Shown here: positions 1 through 9,060 of the stretch, piece after piece
Numbering within the stretch: the first letter of the stretch is position 1
Layout: every line of letters starts with the position of its first letter
NCBI GenBank assembly: GCA_004151065.3
Contig: NWUY0300068039.1
Location: forward strand, 6,238 to 18,918
Direction of reading: 5' to 3'
Source of the DNA: Larix sibirica
Taxonomy: Eukaryota; Streptophyta; Pinopsida; Pinales; Pinaceae
Length of the DNA: 12,681 nt
Translations under genes and position numbers: made by a program
The notes under the pieces: generated by a model
Databases searched by the model: none
What the model was told of the DNA's origin: nothing
Seen by the model: only the letters and a program-made list of their open reading frames with translations

Positions 1-751
1 GTCTTTCATATCTTATAAAAAACAATTTACATTTAAAACTTAATGTAATATAATATGTTAATATACAAATAATATGTTAACTCATGTATAATATATAGTA
101 TTATATGCTTATTTTTAATATATAAATAGGATATAATATTATATATTTTTAATATATAAATATATTATATTAATATTCTATATTTTTAATATATAAATGT
201 ATTATACTAATATATAATATAATATTATTAACAAATTTTAAAAAGTCGGATTCATGCGAGCAAAGAAAAATGGGAGAAAACAAATTTGGGAATTTTTTTT
301 GCGAGATTATTGGTCTAATGTGTAACCTATCTAAAGAGGAAGTAAACATATGCTTTGCTCTATTTTTGAATATTTTTCTACCAAGACCTGGGAATAGACG
401 AGTTTGAGTTTGTAAAAACCATCTGAAATTTTTTGCAAGGCTTTTAGTGAAGATCGAAGTTTTCTGTGGGTTTTTCCATCACATTTGAAGTTTTCTGTGG
501 ATCTTTTGAACTAGTTTCATACATGGCTTTCCATTTTTGGACCCAGGTACCAGATTTTTTTATTTTTATTTTTATTTTTGGGCATATTAAACAATTTTTG
601 GTAGTTTTGGGGTGATATTTTCAGGTTTTTGTTTTTATAGAAATAAGTGACTTTTTTGGGTGCATTGTCCATGTGATGAAAATGCGTCCCCGGTTTCTTC
701 CATGGGACATAGAATAGCATGATTTTTACGACCAATCTAAAGAGTTAGAAC
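1..751. other. AT-rich non-coding stretch, no gene seen
   Basis: The first 240 bases are almost entirely A and T; the rest is T-rich on the plus strand with many stops in every frame. The only open frame of note, on the minus strand at 517-735, is a low-complexity Lys/Asn-rich translation of T-runs and resembles no family I recognise. A short phrase (gaagttttctgtgg) occurs twice, near 457 and 487. I see no RNA gene, promoter or transposon terminus here. It could contain the decayed upstream part of the LEA_2-like fragment that follows, but I could not read one. Confidence 0.6.
111..198. repeat. Three-copy 17-bp AT-rich tandem repeat
   Basis: The phrase atttttaatatataaat starts at 111, 145 and 182, a spacing of 34 and 37 bases, with similar AT-rich spacers. 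This is seen directly. It is a degenerate minisatellite-like array in simple AT-rich DNA; no function is implied. Confidence 0.7.
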
Positions 752-1009
752 ATGGCCCTTGATGCCTCTGTTGCCAGGAATTTGAAATTGACCTAGTCCA
801 AGAGGAAGATCATGCTGGACATTTAAGTCGACACCCGTGTTGGAGTGCAGATTGGGAAACACAAATCTCCTAAAATTAGAATTGATGTCAATTGCAGTGG
901 AATCTCTACTGTGATTTCCAGGACGAAGAAGGCCCTTGGGAGCACTACTGATTCAAATTCCAAATGCAACTTTAAGGTCAGGGTTAAGGTTTTCAAATGG
1001 TGCTTTTAA
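752..1009 (+). pseudogene. Decayed C-terminal fragment of an NDR1/HIN1-like (LEA_2) protein
   Basis: One frame runs from an ATG at 752 to TAA at 1007 without a frameshift but with two internal stops (TAG 794, TAA 824). Its second half reads RVGVQIGKHKSPKIRIDVNC, then a Ser/Thr/Lys stretch, an S-K-C motif, and ends in KVRVKVFKWCF just before the stop. From family knowledge, plant NHL/LEA_2 hydroxyproline-rich glycoproteins, membrane-anchored and linked to defence or stress, end this way: a V-x-V-G-K strand, a Cys-Gly-Ile or Cys-Ser-Gly-Ile strand, a S-N-x-K-C motif, and a terminal K-I-W-K-W-T-F-like strand. The N-terminal cytosolic part, transmembrane helix and most of the LEA_2 domain are missing, so this is a partial, broken copy of about 85 codons. 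The ATG is not a real start. The family assignment is by pattern recall, not by search. Confidence 0.5.
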
Positions 1010-1659
1010 GGTTTTCAATTGTAGCATCAACCATTAAAACATGCTTGTGTGCCAGATCTGGATGAGATTGCTGTTTTTTTTTTGTGGTTATGAATTTCTT
1101 TGAAATAATTTTTCAGATTTAACATTTTTCCAATAAATATGTTTGTAGCTCTGTTAGTTCCAGACAAGATCTGATTTAACAAGCATTCATTCTTCTATTA
1201 AAAAAAAAGTTGGTGTTTGTCGTTAGTGTTTGTTGCCATGGAATCTTGCAAGTCATGCCATTGCAATGAGGGTAGCAAGAGGAGGGTTTCTGAGCTCTTA
1301 GTGTTGATCATGTATATTTTGATTTCATTCTCTGAACTAACAAATATAACGGTTTTTTTCATGTCTTAACACAATATCTTTTAAACACATAGATATTTCC
1401 ATATTAATTTTATTTCATCCGTTTTTTCTTATGTATAAATAAGATATTCCATGTGATAGATATGGTAGCTGGCCAATAGATGCATTGTTGAAGTTGTGAT
1501 TGTTGTAGACGAATCTCATTCAACCTTTCATAAATATGTCAACTGAAACCTCTTACCGTAGCTCTAAATGTGTGCAATCTATTGTGCATATTGAAATACT
1601 TGTTCACCAACTTTATGAGCTCATCTCTTAGTGAGGTGGATTTCCCGATCAATGTTAAC
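1010..1659. other. Non-coding stretch between LEA_2-like fragment and LINE copy A
   Basis: No supported gene. It holds a 10-base T-run near 1073, an A-run near 1200, and a 43-codon open frame from an ATG at 1238 to TAA at 1367 that I cannot assign. The part just after 1009 could be the old 3' untranslated region of the LEA_2-like fragment. From about 1570 the reading frame leads into LINE-like sequence, but clear similarity to copy B starts only around 1660-1680. Confidence 0.5.
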
Positions 1660-2540
1660 CTGCCCTCGGTCCTGGCATTTCCCAATCAAAACTTTAACGT
1701 TGTTAACATTTATGGTTCGTATGCAGATCACATCTGGTTCTGGGAGGATTTGGTGTGTACATGAGTTTTTAATAATCCAAGCACAGTGGTGGGGGGGGGA
1801 CATCAATTTTACCACATATCTGAGAGAAGTATGGAGCTCTAATCCAAGAATGGACGTAGGGTGGATTTTTCCTATACTTTATGGAGAAACATCATCTGGT
1901 GGATCAAGAACCCCTTAAGCTAGTTCTCATCGGGAGGAACTTTCAGACCAATGATGAGGTCATCACCAAGTATTTGGATAGGTTTCTTGTCTCAGAATAA
2001 TTATTGGGAGGAAATTTGTTGTGGAAGACATGGGTTATAGAAGGAGGTATTTTTGACCATTATCCAATCCTTTTGGCCATGTCCGATGAAGGTAACCCCA
2101 AGCCGGATCCTTTCAAATTTAACCCTATATGGATGAACGAGGAAAATTTATGCTCTCAGGTGTCTGAAAATTGGGTCCCTCTCGCCCCTTCCCCAAATAT
2201 TTCTTATAAGGAACAATTCACCCAAAACATAGGCAAGGTTAAAGGGCTCATGAAAAGGTGGCAAGTTTCTTTTAAGGACATTTATCAAGGAAGGTTAATC
2301 AAAGGAGAGGAAACCATTGCTAGACTCTTCACTTCTTTGAATGAGGGCCCTCTGTTGGATTCTCATCTTGCTAAGCTCAGGGAATCGGAAGCGATGAGAC
2401 ATGGAATTATTTTGAACGAGGAAAAAACCTCGCACCTCAAGAGAAACGTTTTGTGGTTAAGAGAAGGAGACAATAATACAAAATTCTTCCACCACTTCGC
2501 AAAATTTAGTAAAAATATCAACACCATTTGGGGAATCTAG
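1660..2540 (+). pseudogene. LINE A ORF2, endonuclease C-terminal part and linker
   Basis: In an active LINE this domain nicks target DNA to prime reverse transcription. Seen in order: NIYGSYAD (frame 1, near 1700); the GGDINF motif with its Asp at 1799 and Asn at 1805 (frame 2); SNPRMD; FMEKHH (frame 0 from 1863); NFQTNDEVITKYLDRFL; then GGIFDHYP with Asp 2055 and His 2058. The GD-x-N and S-D-H motifs are catalytic in APE-type endonucleases; here the usual Ser is Phe (TTT at 2052), so the site is altered as well as truncated. Frame 0 then stays open from 2001 to a TAG at 2538 through DPFKFNPIW and LREGDNNTKFF, typical of the endonuclease-RT linker of plant LINEs. In-frame TAA at 1998; frameshifts near 1765 and 1863. 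The N-terminal catalytic Glu region is missing. Confidence 0.85.
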
Positions 2541-3632
2541 GATGAGTTGGTTATATTAGTGATCTCTTTGAACAAAAAGTAGAAGATGGAGTCCGTCATT
2601 CTCACTCCCTTTTCAAGGAGCCTAGAGGATTTCCCATGCAGGAAGTTTTACAAGTGGTAAACAAGTTTAATTCTGTCTTCTTTGATGAAATGGATATATC
2701 CCTTTGTGAGGAGGTCACAGAAGAAGAGATTCATTTGGCCTTATTTTCAATGCAGAAGGGGAAAATCCCGGGACCAGATGGCCTCCCTATGGAGTTTTTT
2801 GTGGGATTCTATGATTTATTAAAGGATGATCTTTTAAAGGTGGTCAAGGAATCTTAAGATTCTAGTAAGGTGTTGGGCTCCTCCAACTCAAATTTTATCA
2901 CTTTAATTACGAAAAAATAGGATGGAAGTACACTCTGAAATTTCAGACCCAGCTCTTGTTATAATGTTGTTTTCAAGCTGCTAGCAAAGGTGATATCTAG
3001 AAGACTGAAGCCATTTCTAAGGGATATAATTGTGGATGAATAGTTTGGCTTCCTCCAATATCATCAAATTCATGATGATGTTGTGTTAGCCCAGGAGGTT
3101 ATGCATACGGTTACAAAATATAAGCTACCAACTGCCATTCTTAAGTTAGATTTATCCAAGGCATATGATCGAGTAAGTTGGACCTTTATCTGTCGGGTTC
3201 TTATTAATATGGGAATGGCCCTTCCCATGATTAACTGGATTTTTGGGTGTATTGAGTATGTTTCCTTTGTGATCCTCATAAATGGTCCCCCTATAAATGT
3301 TTCAGAGCTTATAGAAGCCTTCGTCGGGGAATCCCCATTTCCCGATTACTTTTTTAATATTATTTTTGAATCCTTAAGCAAGTTAATCAAGGAGGATGTG
3401 GGTAATATCTCTCCGAGAGGTCTTCCAGTTTCCCCCCAAGTAACCGTAAGACATTTTCTCTTTGTGGATTACATTCGTACTTTTGTACTAGGCTCATAAA
3501 ATTTTCTTTTGACCTTGAAAGGGGTCCTTGATCTCTTTTGCAAAGCTTTAGGAATGCAGGTTAACTTTGAAAAATTGAGCATTTATCTTAATGCTTTGAA
3601 TTCTATTGTAGTAAGATATTGCAGAAGATATC
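2541..3632 (+). pseudogene. LINE A ORF2, reverse transcriptase domain, 3' truncated
   Basis: The enzyme would copy LINE RNA at the nicked target. One frame (frame 2) carries nearly all of it from about 2546: SDLFEQKVEDG; KIPGPDG at 2762-2782; NFRP; KLLAKVISRRLKP; GFLQ; motif A KLDLSKAYD, catalytic Asp at 3149; and the C motif, reading FVDY, so the second catalytic Asp is Tyr (TAC at 3470). Internal stops: 2855 TAA, 2918 TAG, 2936 TGA, 3041 TAG, 3497 TAA. Motif B is displaced: a T seems missing near 3300, RRGIPIS is read in frame 1 at about 3328-3343, and an extra T in the run 3350-3355 returns to frame 2. So 3083-3499 is one open frame but not a functional RT. GMQVNFEK (about 3550) is also recognisable. 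The sequence ends at 3632 before the RT C-terminal part. Confidence 0.9.
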
Positions 3633-3710
3633 AGGCAAGAGTCTTAGAGTCATATTTTTTGTTAATGAGGAAAGGAAGATGACAAGCTAGATCCTTAGAG
3701 TCAGCTTTTC

Positions 3711-4370
3711 CATTCTGCCATATTGTAGAACTCCTTTGGAGTCTGGGCTCTCTCTCTGGACACAGCTCCTGAGTATCATGGGATTTGGTGGTTTAGGATA
3801 TGTACGATGATGAAATACAACCAAACCATGGGAGACTCCAGTCATAGAATCCCATGCATGCACATGCCCAAGGTAAATTTGGAGGAAAAAATTACCAAAG
3901 AAGCTTACATGAGCATGGTTTCTACCTCGGGCCAACAAAGAATTGAAGGTATAAAAGATTGGGTGGTGTGGCAATGGGAAATGCTAACTCCTGAGGATAT
4001 TTAGGACGACCTAGGGAAGATAACTGAGGATGTTGGTACCTCCTGAACTTGTGAAACGAAGCACATGAAAACCATTACTTTGTACTGGCATGTCCAATCC
4101 CTCCTAGGCAAAGCTCTAATAGATATCACAGAGGATAATATTGCAACTTAGCTTTAGCAACAGGAAACCTAGGCGCAACTTCAGAGCATGGAGGAAACCT
4201 TCAAATTGTTGTATAAGGCTCATGTAGAGTTAGGGGTGAAGATGAATGTGTTGTCCAAAGCCACCATTGGCATGGTCTTCAGGGCATGTGTCACTCCTGG
4301 CCAAACTAGCACAATAAAGGAGAAAATTGAGGAGCCTACAATGGACATATTTGATGATTCACAACCTTAG
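3711..4370 (+). pseudogene. Decayed single-frame reading frame of unknown family
   Basis: Frame 0 keeps a protein-like composition from about 3711 to a TAG ending at 4370, with no frameshift needed but five in-frame stops (TAG 4002, TGA about 4053, then three TAGs between about 4149 and 4173). Recognisable stretches include PEYHGIWWF (about 3768), PKVNLEEKITKEAYMSMVS, KDWVVWQWEMLTPEDI, HMKTITLYWHVQSLLGKALI and, after 4150, a Gln/Glu/Leu-rich stretch that could form a coiled coil. I do not recognise the family. A gag-like or ORF1-like protein of another retroelement, or an old host gene, are both possible; no CCHC knuckle, protease, RT or integrase motif is seen. It starts some 80 bases after LINE A ends, so it may belong to whatever interrupted or replaced the LINE 3' end. 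Confidence 0.45.
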
Positions 4371-4981
4371 ATTTATGCTTTATATTGGATTTTTTGTTAG
4401 TTTCATAGAATTTGCTTGTTTTGATTATAGTTATGGTAAATACAATAGGCATTTAGATTTCAATATTGTTAGGTATTGACACAGTGTTATATGTTCTCCT
4501 ATATGGAGCATTAGCACCACTTTTTTTTCTTTAGACTCTAACTAAAAAAAATGGTTGAACTTTGGTTTTGTGTTTGGTCTAGTTTCCCCAATGGCATGTG
4601 TATTTTTTACCCAATAATTAATATATTGTCAAATGAAGCTTTAAAAAACAACTTAAACCAATTTTTTATAAAAAACATTTTTTTAATTTCTTAATAATAA
4701 AAAATGGAAAAAATATTTTATGTTTTACTTAAATAAGTTGAAAAAATATTTATTATATAAATTTAATATATATATCTATATTCTTGGATGGTTGGGGAGC
4801 TTTGCAGTTTTGATCGGCTTGCATCTAATATTCCTAGATGTTTTTTCCTAAGGCATCAGGCCTTAGGCCCAAGGATCTTTTTTATTCGCTAGTATATTAT
4901 TTTCTGGGTAGTAGGGGATTTTCGTTCTGGTGATTGGAACACTTGACAGTCGGCATTCTGTGGAGCCTTTTTTAGGGTACA
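4371..4981. other. AT-rich stretch, possible 5' flank or 5' UTR of LINE B
   Basis: No gene. 4371-4790 is strongly AT-rich with long A- and T-runs (for example around 4660-4760) and resembles the spacer DNA at both window ends. From about 4790 the composition becomes more balanced, which may mark the start of the LINE B 5' untranslated region; a short inverted phrase (aaggcatcaggcctta, 4851-4866) lies here. I could not find a target-site duplication pairing this side with the 3' side, so the exact LINE B start is unknown. Confidence 0.4.
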
Positions 4982-6405
4982 ATGCATTGGGAGCTGGATG
5001 AATTAGAGATTGAACACGTGGATTATGATCCTAGCCGTGTTAAATGCAAGGCTCTTTGTACACAAGAAGAGTTCGAGGGAAGAGTACGCCTATCACAATC
5101 CTTCTTTCACACTAAAATCATTCCCGGAGCTCGACCTAATGGTGATGATATCTCGCATGTGGACAGAACTATTGTGAAGGAAGTGATACCTCTCATTGAT
5201 GAAAAAATTATTCTGCATTATTCAATTCCAGTTTGTTCAAGCATTTTCTCTTCTCCGGGGTAAGTTACAGCGAAAGAAGGTGAGAATGGAGCTCGATTAG
5301 TCGGTCTTGGTCGGAACCCTAAGAAGTGTATTAGGGACTGATGCAAATCTTTCCAAATGGTGGTAGGAAAGGATGTTAAAATTGAATACATTGGGCTATT
5401 TTTCCTAGCCTACCTCTTGTATTCTGGATGGTAAAATCCATGGAAGCCATAGGGAAAAAGATTGGGAATTTCGTTGGTCTGGAGCCCAATTGGGAGAATA
5501 AGATGGATAGAAGATGGACATGGATCCAAGTTGAATTTTATCTTAATGATGGCATGGTGAGAAATGTGGATTTGGTGCATGAAGATCGCATTTGGCATCA
5601 AAAGATAGATTATTGGCGTCTTCATTTTTGGTGTTTCAACTGTCATGATGTTGGACACATTTCTAGTCAGTGTAGAAGAATTCGTCTATTTAAAGGGAAG
5701 CCAATCATAAATTGGGTAAGAAAGATCATCTAGGTGAAGTTTGAAAGTTTTTATGGTATCAAGGCAACTGTATATTCAGAAACAAGCAAGGACATAGGAA
5801 GAAAGGATCTACCCATCTCCGAACCACTGCATGCATATTTTCCCAGTAAGATCTTATCGGTTTCAGACCCTCCAATTAATGTTTATGTTATTCTCTCTGA
5901 TGTTGTTGTTCTCCCCTTCCAAGTCCCGTCCCATCCTCTTGTTGAGTCAGGTGTCCTACTCCCCCCCCCTTCTTCTAGACTAGAAGGGGCCCCATTTTTT
6001 CCCCTCTCGGTCTCCTCTTCGACCCACCCTGAATTTTACCCTCCCCCCGCTTCTGGGTTTGAGAAGAAGGTGTCTTAATCTAAAGAAGTTGAAAATGATA
6101 TGAAAGTAATAGTCCCCTCTAGTCGTCTATATAAATCCCAATAATTTGGGCCTCCTCCTTATTCTCTAGGACCTCACTTATGGGTAAAAGAGGCTCCTTC
6201 CTCCTTAGGGGGACTCACTTTAGATGTTATCCAGTCAAATTTGGTAGGAATAAAATCCTTTCTCTTAAAATATCAGCAAAAGGCGTTGAAGATATATAGA
6301 AAGGCTAGCAATCCATTATCTCAAGGGACCTTGGAGAAGGGAATGTCTTCAAAAATCCTTTTGACTGATCTTTCTCTCTTTCAATGCGTGAGGGGTAGGG
6401 GGTGA
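4982..6405 (+). pseudogene. LINE B ORF1: DUF4283-like RNA-binding protein with CCHC knuckle
   Basis: ORF1 proteins of plant LINEs bind the element RNA. The first part (4982-5260, frame 2) is an open 93-codon stretch of unclear identity. From about 5383 frame 1 reads IFPSLPLVFW, KSMEAIGKKIGNFV, then ENKMDRRWTWIQVEF, the pattern of the DUF4283 C-terminal half. A zinc knuckle follows with Cys 5632, Cys 5641, His 5656 and Cys 5671, spaced CX2CX4HX4C, all intact. Frame 1 continues past TAG 5731 into a Pro/Ser-rich tail (for example LLPPPSSR), past TAA 6076 and TAA 6142, to TGA 6403. The tail frame overlaps the apparent ORF2 start (6365) by about 40 bases. The frame change lies between about 5260 and 5380. 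Whether 4982-5260 really is the ORF1 N-terminus is an inference from position. Confidence 0.75.
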
Positions 6406-7470
6406 CCACAAGACGTTATCCCTCAAAAGGCTCATTTAGAGCCATAAGCATGATGTTTTTCTCATGCAATAATTGATTTGTGAGGGATCCAAATCCTGAG
6501 CTGTGATGGAACCATTGTTGAAATATTGGTCCTTCTATGTTGTAGATTTGGATGGTCAATATGGATGTCTATTAATAGGATGGGGGCAGAGTTGCAAAGC
6601 TTCTTTTTCTTCCTCGTATGAATCTGCTATTGTGTTCTCCCTTCACCTAAAGTATTTAAATCATAGCTTTAACATTGTTAAAATTTATGGGTCATATGCA
6701 GATCGCATCCCGTTCTGGGAGGATTTGGCATGTACAATATTTTTCATAATCCAAACACAATGGTGGGGGTGGGGACTTCAATTTTACAACATATCCGAGA
6801 GAAATATGGATCTCTAACCCTATAATGGACTCTCAAGATGGATTTTTCCTATCCTTTATGGAGAAACATCATCTGGTGGATCTCAAACCCCTTAGGCTAT
6901 TTCCCACATGGAGGAACTTTCAGACCAATGATGAGGCCATCACTAAGTGTTTGGACAATTTTATATCTTATAATCATTATTGGGAGGAAATTTGTTGTGG
7001 AAGACATGGGTTACAGAAGGAGGTAATTCTTACCACTAGCCCATCCTTTTGGCCATGTTTGATGAAGGTCACCCCAAGCTGGATCCTTTCAAATTTAATC
7101 CTATATGGTTGAAGGAGGAAAATTTCTGCTCTCCGGTGTTTGAAAATTGGGTGCCTCTTGCTCCTTCCTCAAATATTTCTTATATGGAACAGTTCACCCA
7201 AAACATAGCCATGGTTAAAGGGGTCATGAAAAGGTGGAAAGTTTATTTTAAGGATCTTTCTCAAGGAAGGTTGATCAAAGGAGAGAAAAACATTGCTAGA
7301 CTCTTCACTTCTTTGAATGAGGGCCCTATGTTGGATGCTCATCTTGATAAGCTTAGGGAATCACAAGCAGTGAGACATGAAATTCTGTTGAACGAGGAGA
7401 TAATAATACAAAATTCTTCCACCACTTCGTAAACTTTCAAAAAAATATGAACACCATTTGGGGAATCTAG
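6365..7470 (+). pseudogene. LINE B ORF2, endonuclease domain and linker
   Basis: Frame 2 from about 6365 reads LSFNA, stop (TGA 6389), GVGGDHKTLSLKRLI, stop (TAG 6437), SHKHDVFLMQ, stop (TAA 6470), matching the S-W-N-x-R-G-x-G start and the L-Q-E block of APE-type endonucleases; the catalytic Glu codon is apparently now TAA. A fourth stop is TGA 6497. Then VVDLDGQYGCLLIGW (Gly-Gly-x-L-like block) and FNIVKIYGSYAD. After a frame change near 6770, GGDFNF has Asp 6774 and Asn 6780, followed by FMEKHHLVDLKPL and TWRNFQTNDEAIT in frame 0. The S-D-H motif near 7028 has Ser kept, Asp changed to Tyr (TAC 7031), His 7034, then TAG 7037. The linker (frame 2, 7049 onward) carries a 46-base deletion relative to copy A at 7398/7399, which shifts the frame; frame 1 then ends at TAG 7468. 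Confidence 0.85.
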
Positions 7471-9060
7471 GATGAGACAGATCAGTTGGTGAGAAAAAGC
7501 AGAAGCTAGAGTCTGTCATTTTCACTCCCTTTTCAAGGAGCCCAGAGAATTTCCCATGCAGGAAATTTAACAAGTGGTAAACAAGTTTAATTATGTCTTC
7601 TTTGATGAAATGAATATAGCCCTATGTGAGGAGGTCACATAAGAAGTGATTAATCCATCCTTATTTTCAATGTAGGAGGGGAAAATATTGAGGTAGGATG
7701 GGCTCTCTATGGAGTTTTTTGTGGTATATCTATGATTTATTAAAGGAAGAACTTTTAAAGGTGGTAAAGGAATATTTGGATTCTAGTAAGGTGTTGGGAT
7801 CCTCCAACTCAGCTTTTATCGCTTTAATTCCTTAAAAGCGGTATGGAAGTACATTCAAAGATTTCAGACCCATCTCTTGGTGTAATGTTGTTTTCAAGCT
7901 ACTAGCGAAGGTGATATCTAGAAGACTAAAGCTAATGCTAAGTGATATAATTGTGGATGAACATTTTGGATTCCTCCAACATCATCAAATTAATGATGAT
8001 GTTTTGGTAGCCCAAGAGGTTATGCATACGGTTAAAAAATATAAGGTGTTAGCTGCCATTCTTAAGTTGGATTTATCCAAGGCATATGACTGAGTAACTT
8101 GGGCCTTTCTCTGTCTAGATCTTATTAAGATGGGAATGGCCATTCCCATGGTTAAATGGACTTTTGGTTGTATTGAGTATGTTTACTTTGCTATCCTCAT
8201 CATTGATTACCCCTCTATATTTTTCAGATCTTCTAGAGGCCTTCGTTAGGGAAGCCCCCTTTCCCCATTCCTTTTTTCTAATTATTTCTGAAGCCTTAAG
8301 CAATTTACTCAAGGAGGATGTGGGTAATGGCTCTTTGAGAGGTGTTCCAGCGTCCCCCCAAGTAACCGTCACACATATTCTCTTTGTGGACGATGTTCTT
8401 TGTTTTTTACTATGCTCCAAACCTTTTCTTTCGACCTTGAAAGGGGTCCTTGATCTCTTTTGCAAAGCTTCAGGAATGCAAGTTAACTTTGACAAATCAA
8501 GCATTTATCACAATGCTTTGAATTCTATTGTGCTAAGATATTGTAGAAGATATCTTCCATTCCAGTTGAAGGAGATGTCCAAAGGGTTTAAATACTTGGG
8601 ATTCCAACTTAAACCAGACTCTTACAAATATATGAATTTTCTATGGTTATTTAAGAAGGTCAAACAAAGGATTATGATTTGGGTCAATAGGCTACTTTCA
8701 AAGGAGGGAAGGCCGATCTTATTGAAATATGTTATTGAGAGTATTCCAGTTTATTGGACCTCTATCTCCTTCGTCCTTAAGGGAATTCTGACCAAAATCA
8801 GGAAGCTCTGCTTCCAGTTCTTGTGGTCCGGTTCAAAACGTGAAGGAGGAATTCCCTTAGTCAAGTGGGACAAAGTGGCTCTCCCCAAGGAGATCGGGGG
8901 TTGGGGAATAAAAAATCCTTTAATATTTTCCCAATCTCTCGCAACCAGAAGCCCGTGTTGGTTGATTAAGAGAAATTTGTTATGGGTCAGGTGCTCAAAT
9001 CCAAATATCTCAATGGGTTATCTGTTGGAGAATGGTTCAAGTAGCCGGTAAAGTCTTCGA
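7471..9060 (+). pseudogene. LINE B ORF2, reverse transcriptase domain
   Basis: The N-terminal RT part is badly decayed: frame 2 gives HSLFKEP and VNKFNYVFFDEMN with stops at about 7568, 7640 and 7673, and the PGPDG block is destroyed. Frame 0 resumes near 7735: LLKEELLKVVKEY, FKLLAKVISRRLK, VDEHFGFLQHHQ, and motif A KLDLSKAYD with Asp 8070, then TGA 8091. Motif B is in frame 0 as SSRGLR, TAG (8241), GSPLSPFLF, suggesting a former Gln codon. An extra T in 8272-8277 shifts to frame 1, which stays open to 9051: LIISEAL, LFVDDVL with both catalytic Asp (8389, 8392), GMQVNFDKS, GFKYLGFQL, GRPILLKYVIESIPVYW and VKWDKVALPKEIGGWG, all typical RT thumb and C-terminal blocks of plant LINEs. A further shift near 8990 moves the frame to 0. 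Confidence 0.9.

Larger units (their letters stand above)
1660..3632 (+). mobile_element. LINE copy A: L1-type non-LTR retrotransposon, truncated at both ends
   Basis: This segment matches LINE copy B (about 6640-8554) in the same orientation, by eye roughly 85-90% identical over the best stretch (2080-2420 against 7044-7390). It carries the C-terminal endonuclease and the reverse transcriptase up to a point after the FVDD-type motif. Similarity stops abruptly at 3632: copy B continues into the RT C-terminal region from 8555, whereas A enters unrelated sequence. ORF1, the endonuclease N-terminus, the zinc finger, RNase H and a poly(A) end are all absent. LINEs usually lose only the 5' end, so the 3' cut implies a later deletion, an insertion, or duplication of an internal piece. 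Frames used are 1, then 2 (about 1766), 0 (about 1863) and 2 (about 2546), with several stops. The left boundary is uncertain by some tens of bases. Confidence 0.85.

Noticed and set aside
1238-1369. Small plus-strand frame with a Cys-rich start
   Set aside because: Only 43 codons, no family recognised, and the second half is a translation of T-rich DNA.
3349-3357. T-run TTTTTTA in the RT region as a programmed ribosomal frameshift site
   Set aside because: It resembles a -1 slippery heptamer, but the incoming frame is not aligned as X-XXY-YYZ and the shift needed is +1. The region is also full of stops, so simple slippage mutation is the better explanation.
3687-3974. Minus-strand open frame of 95 codons
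   Set aside because: The opposite strand has a longer coherent frame (3711-4370). The antisense product has no recognised motif, though since the plus-strand frame is itself unassigned this is less certain than the others.
8115-8504. Minus-strand open frame of 129 codons
   Set aside because: It lies opposite the RT frame of LINE B, which has clear motifs. The antisense translation shows no recognisable domain.
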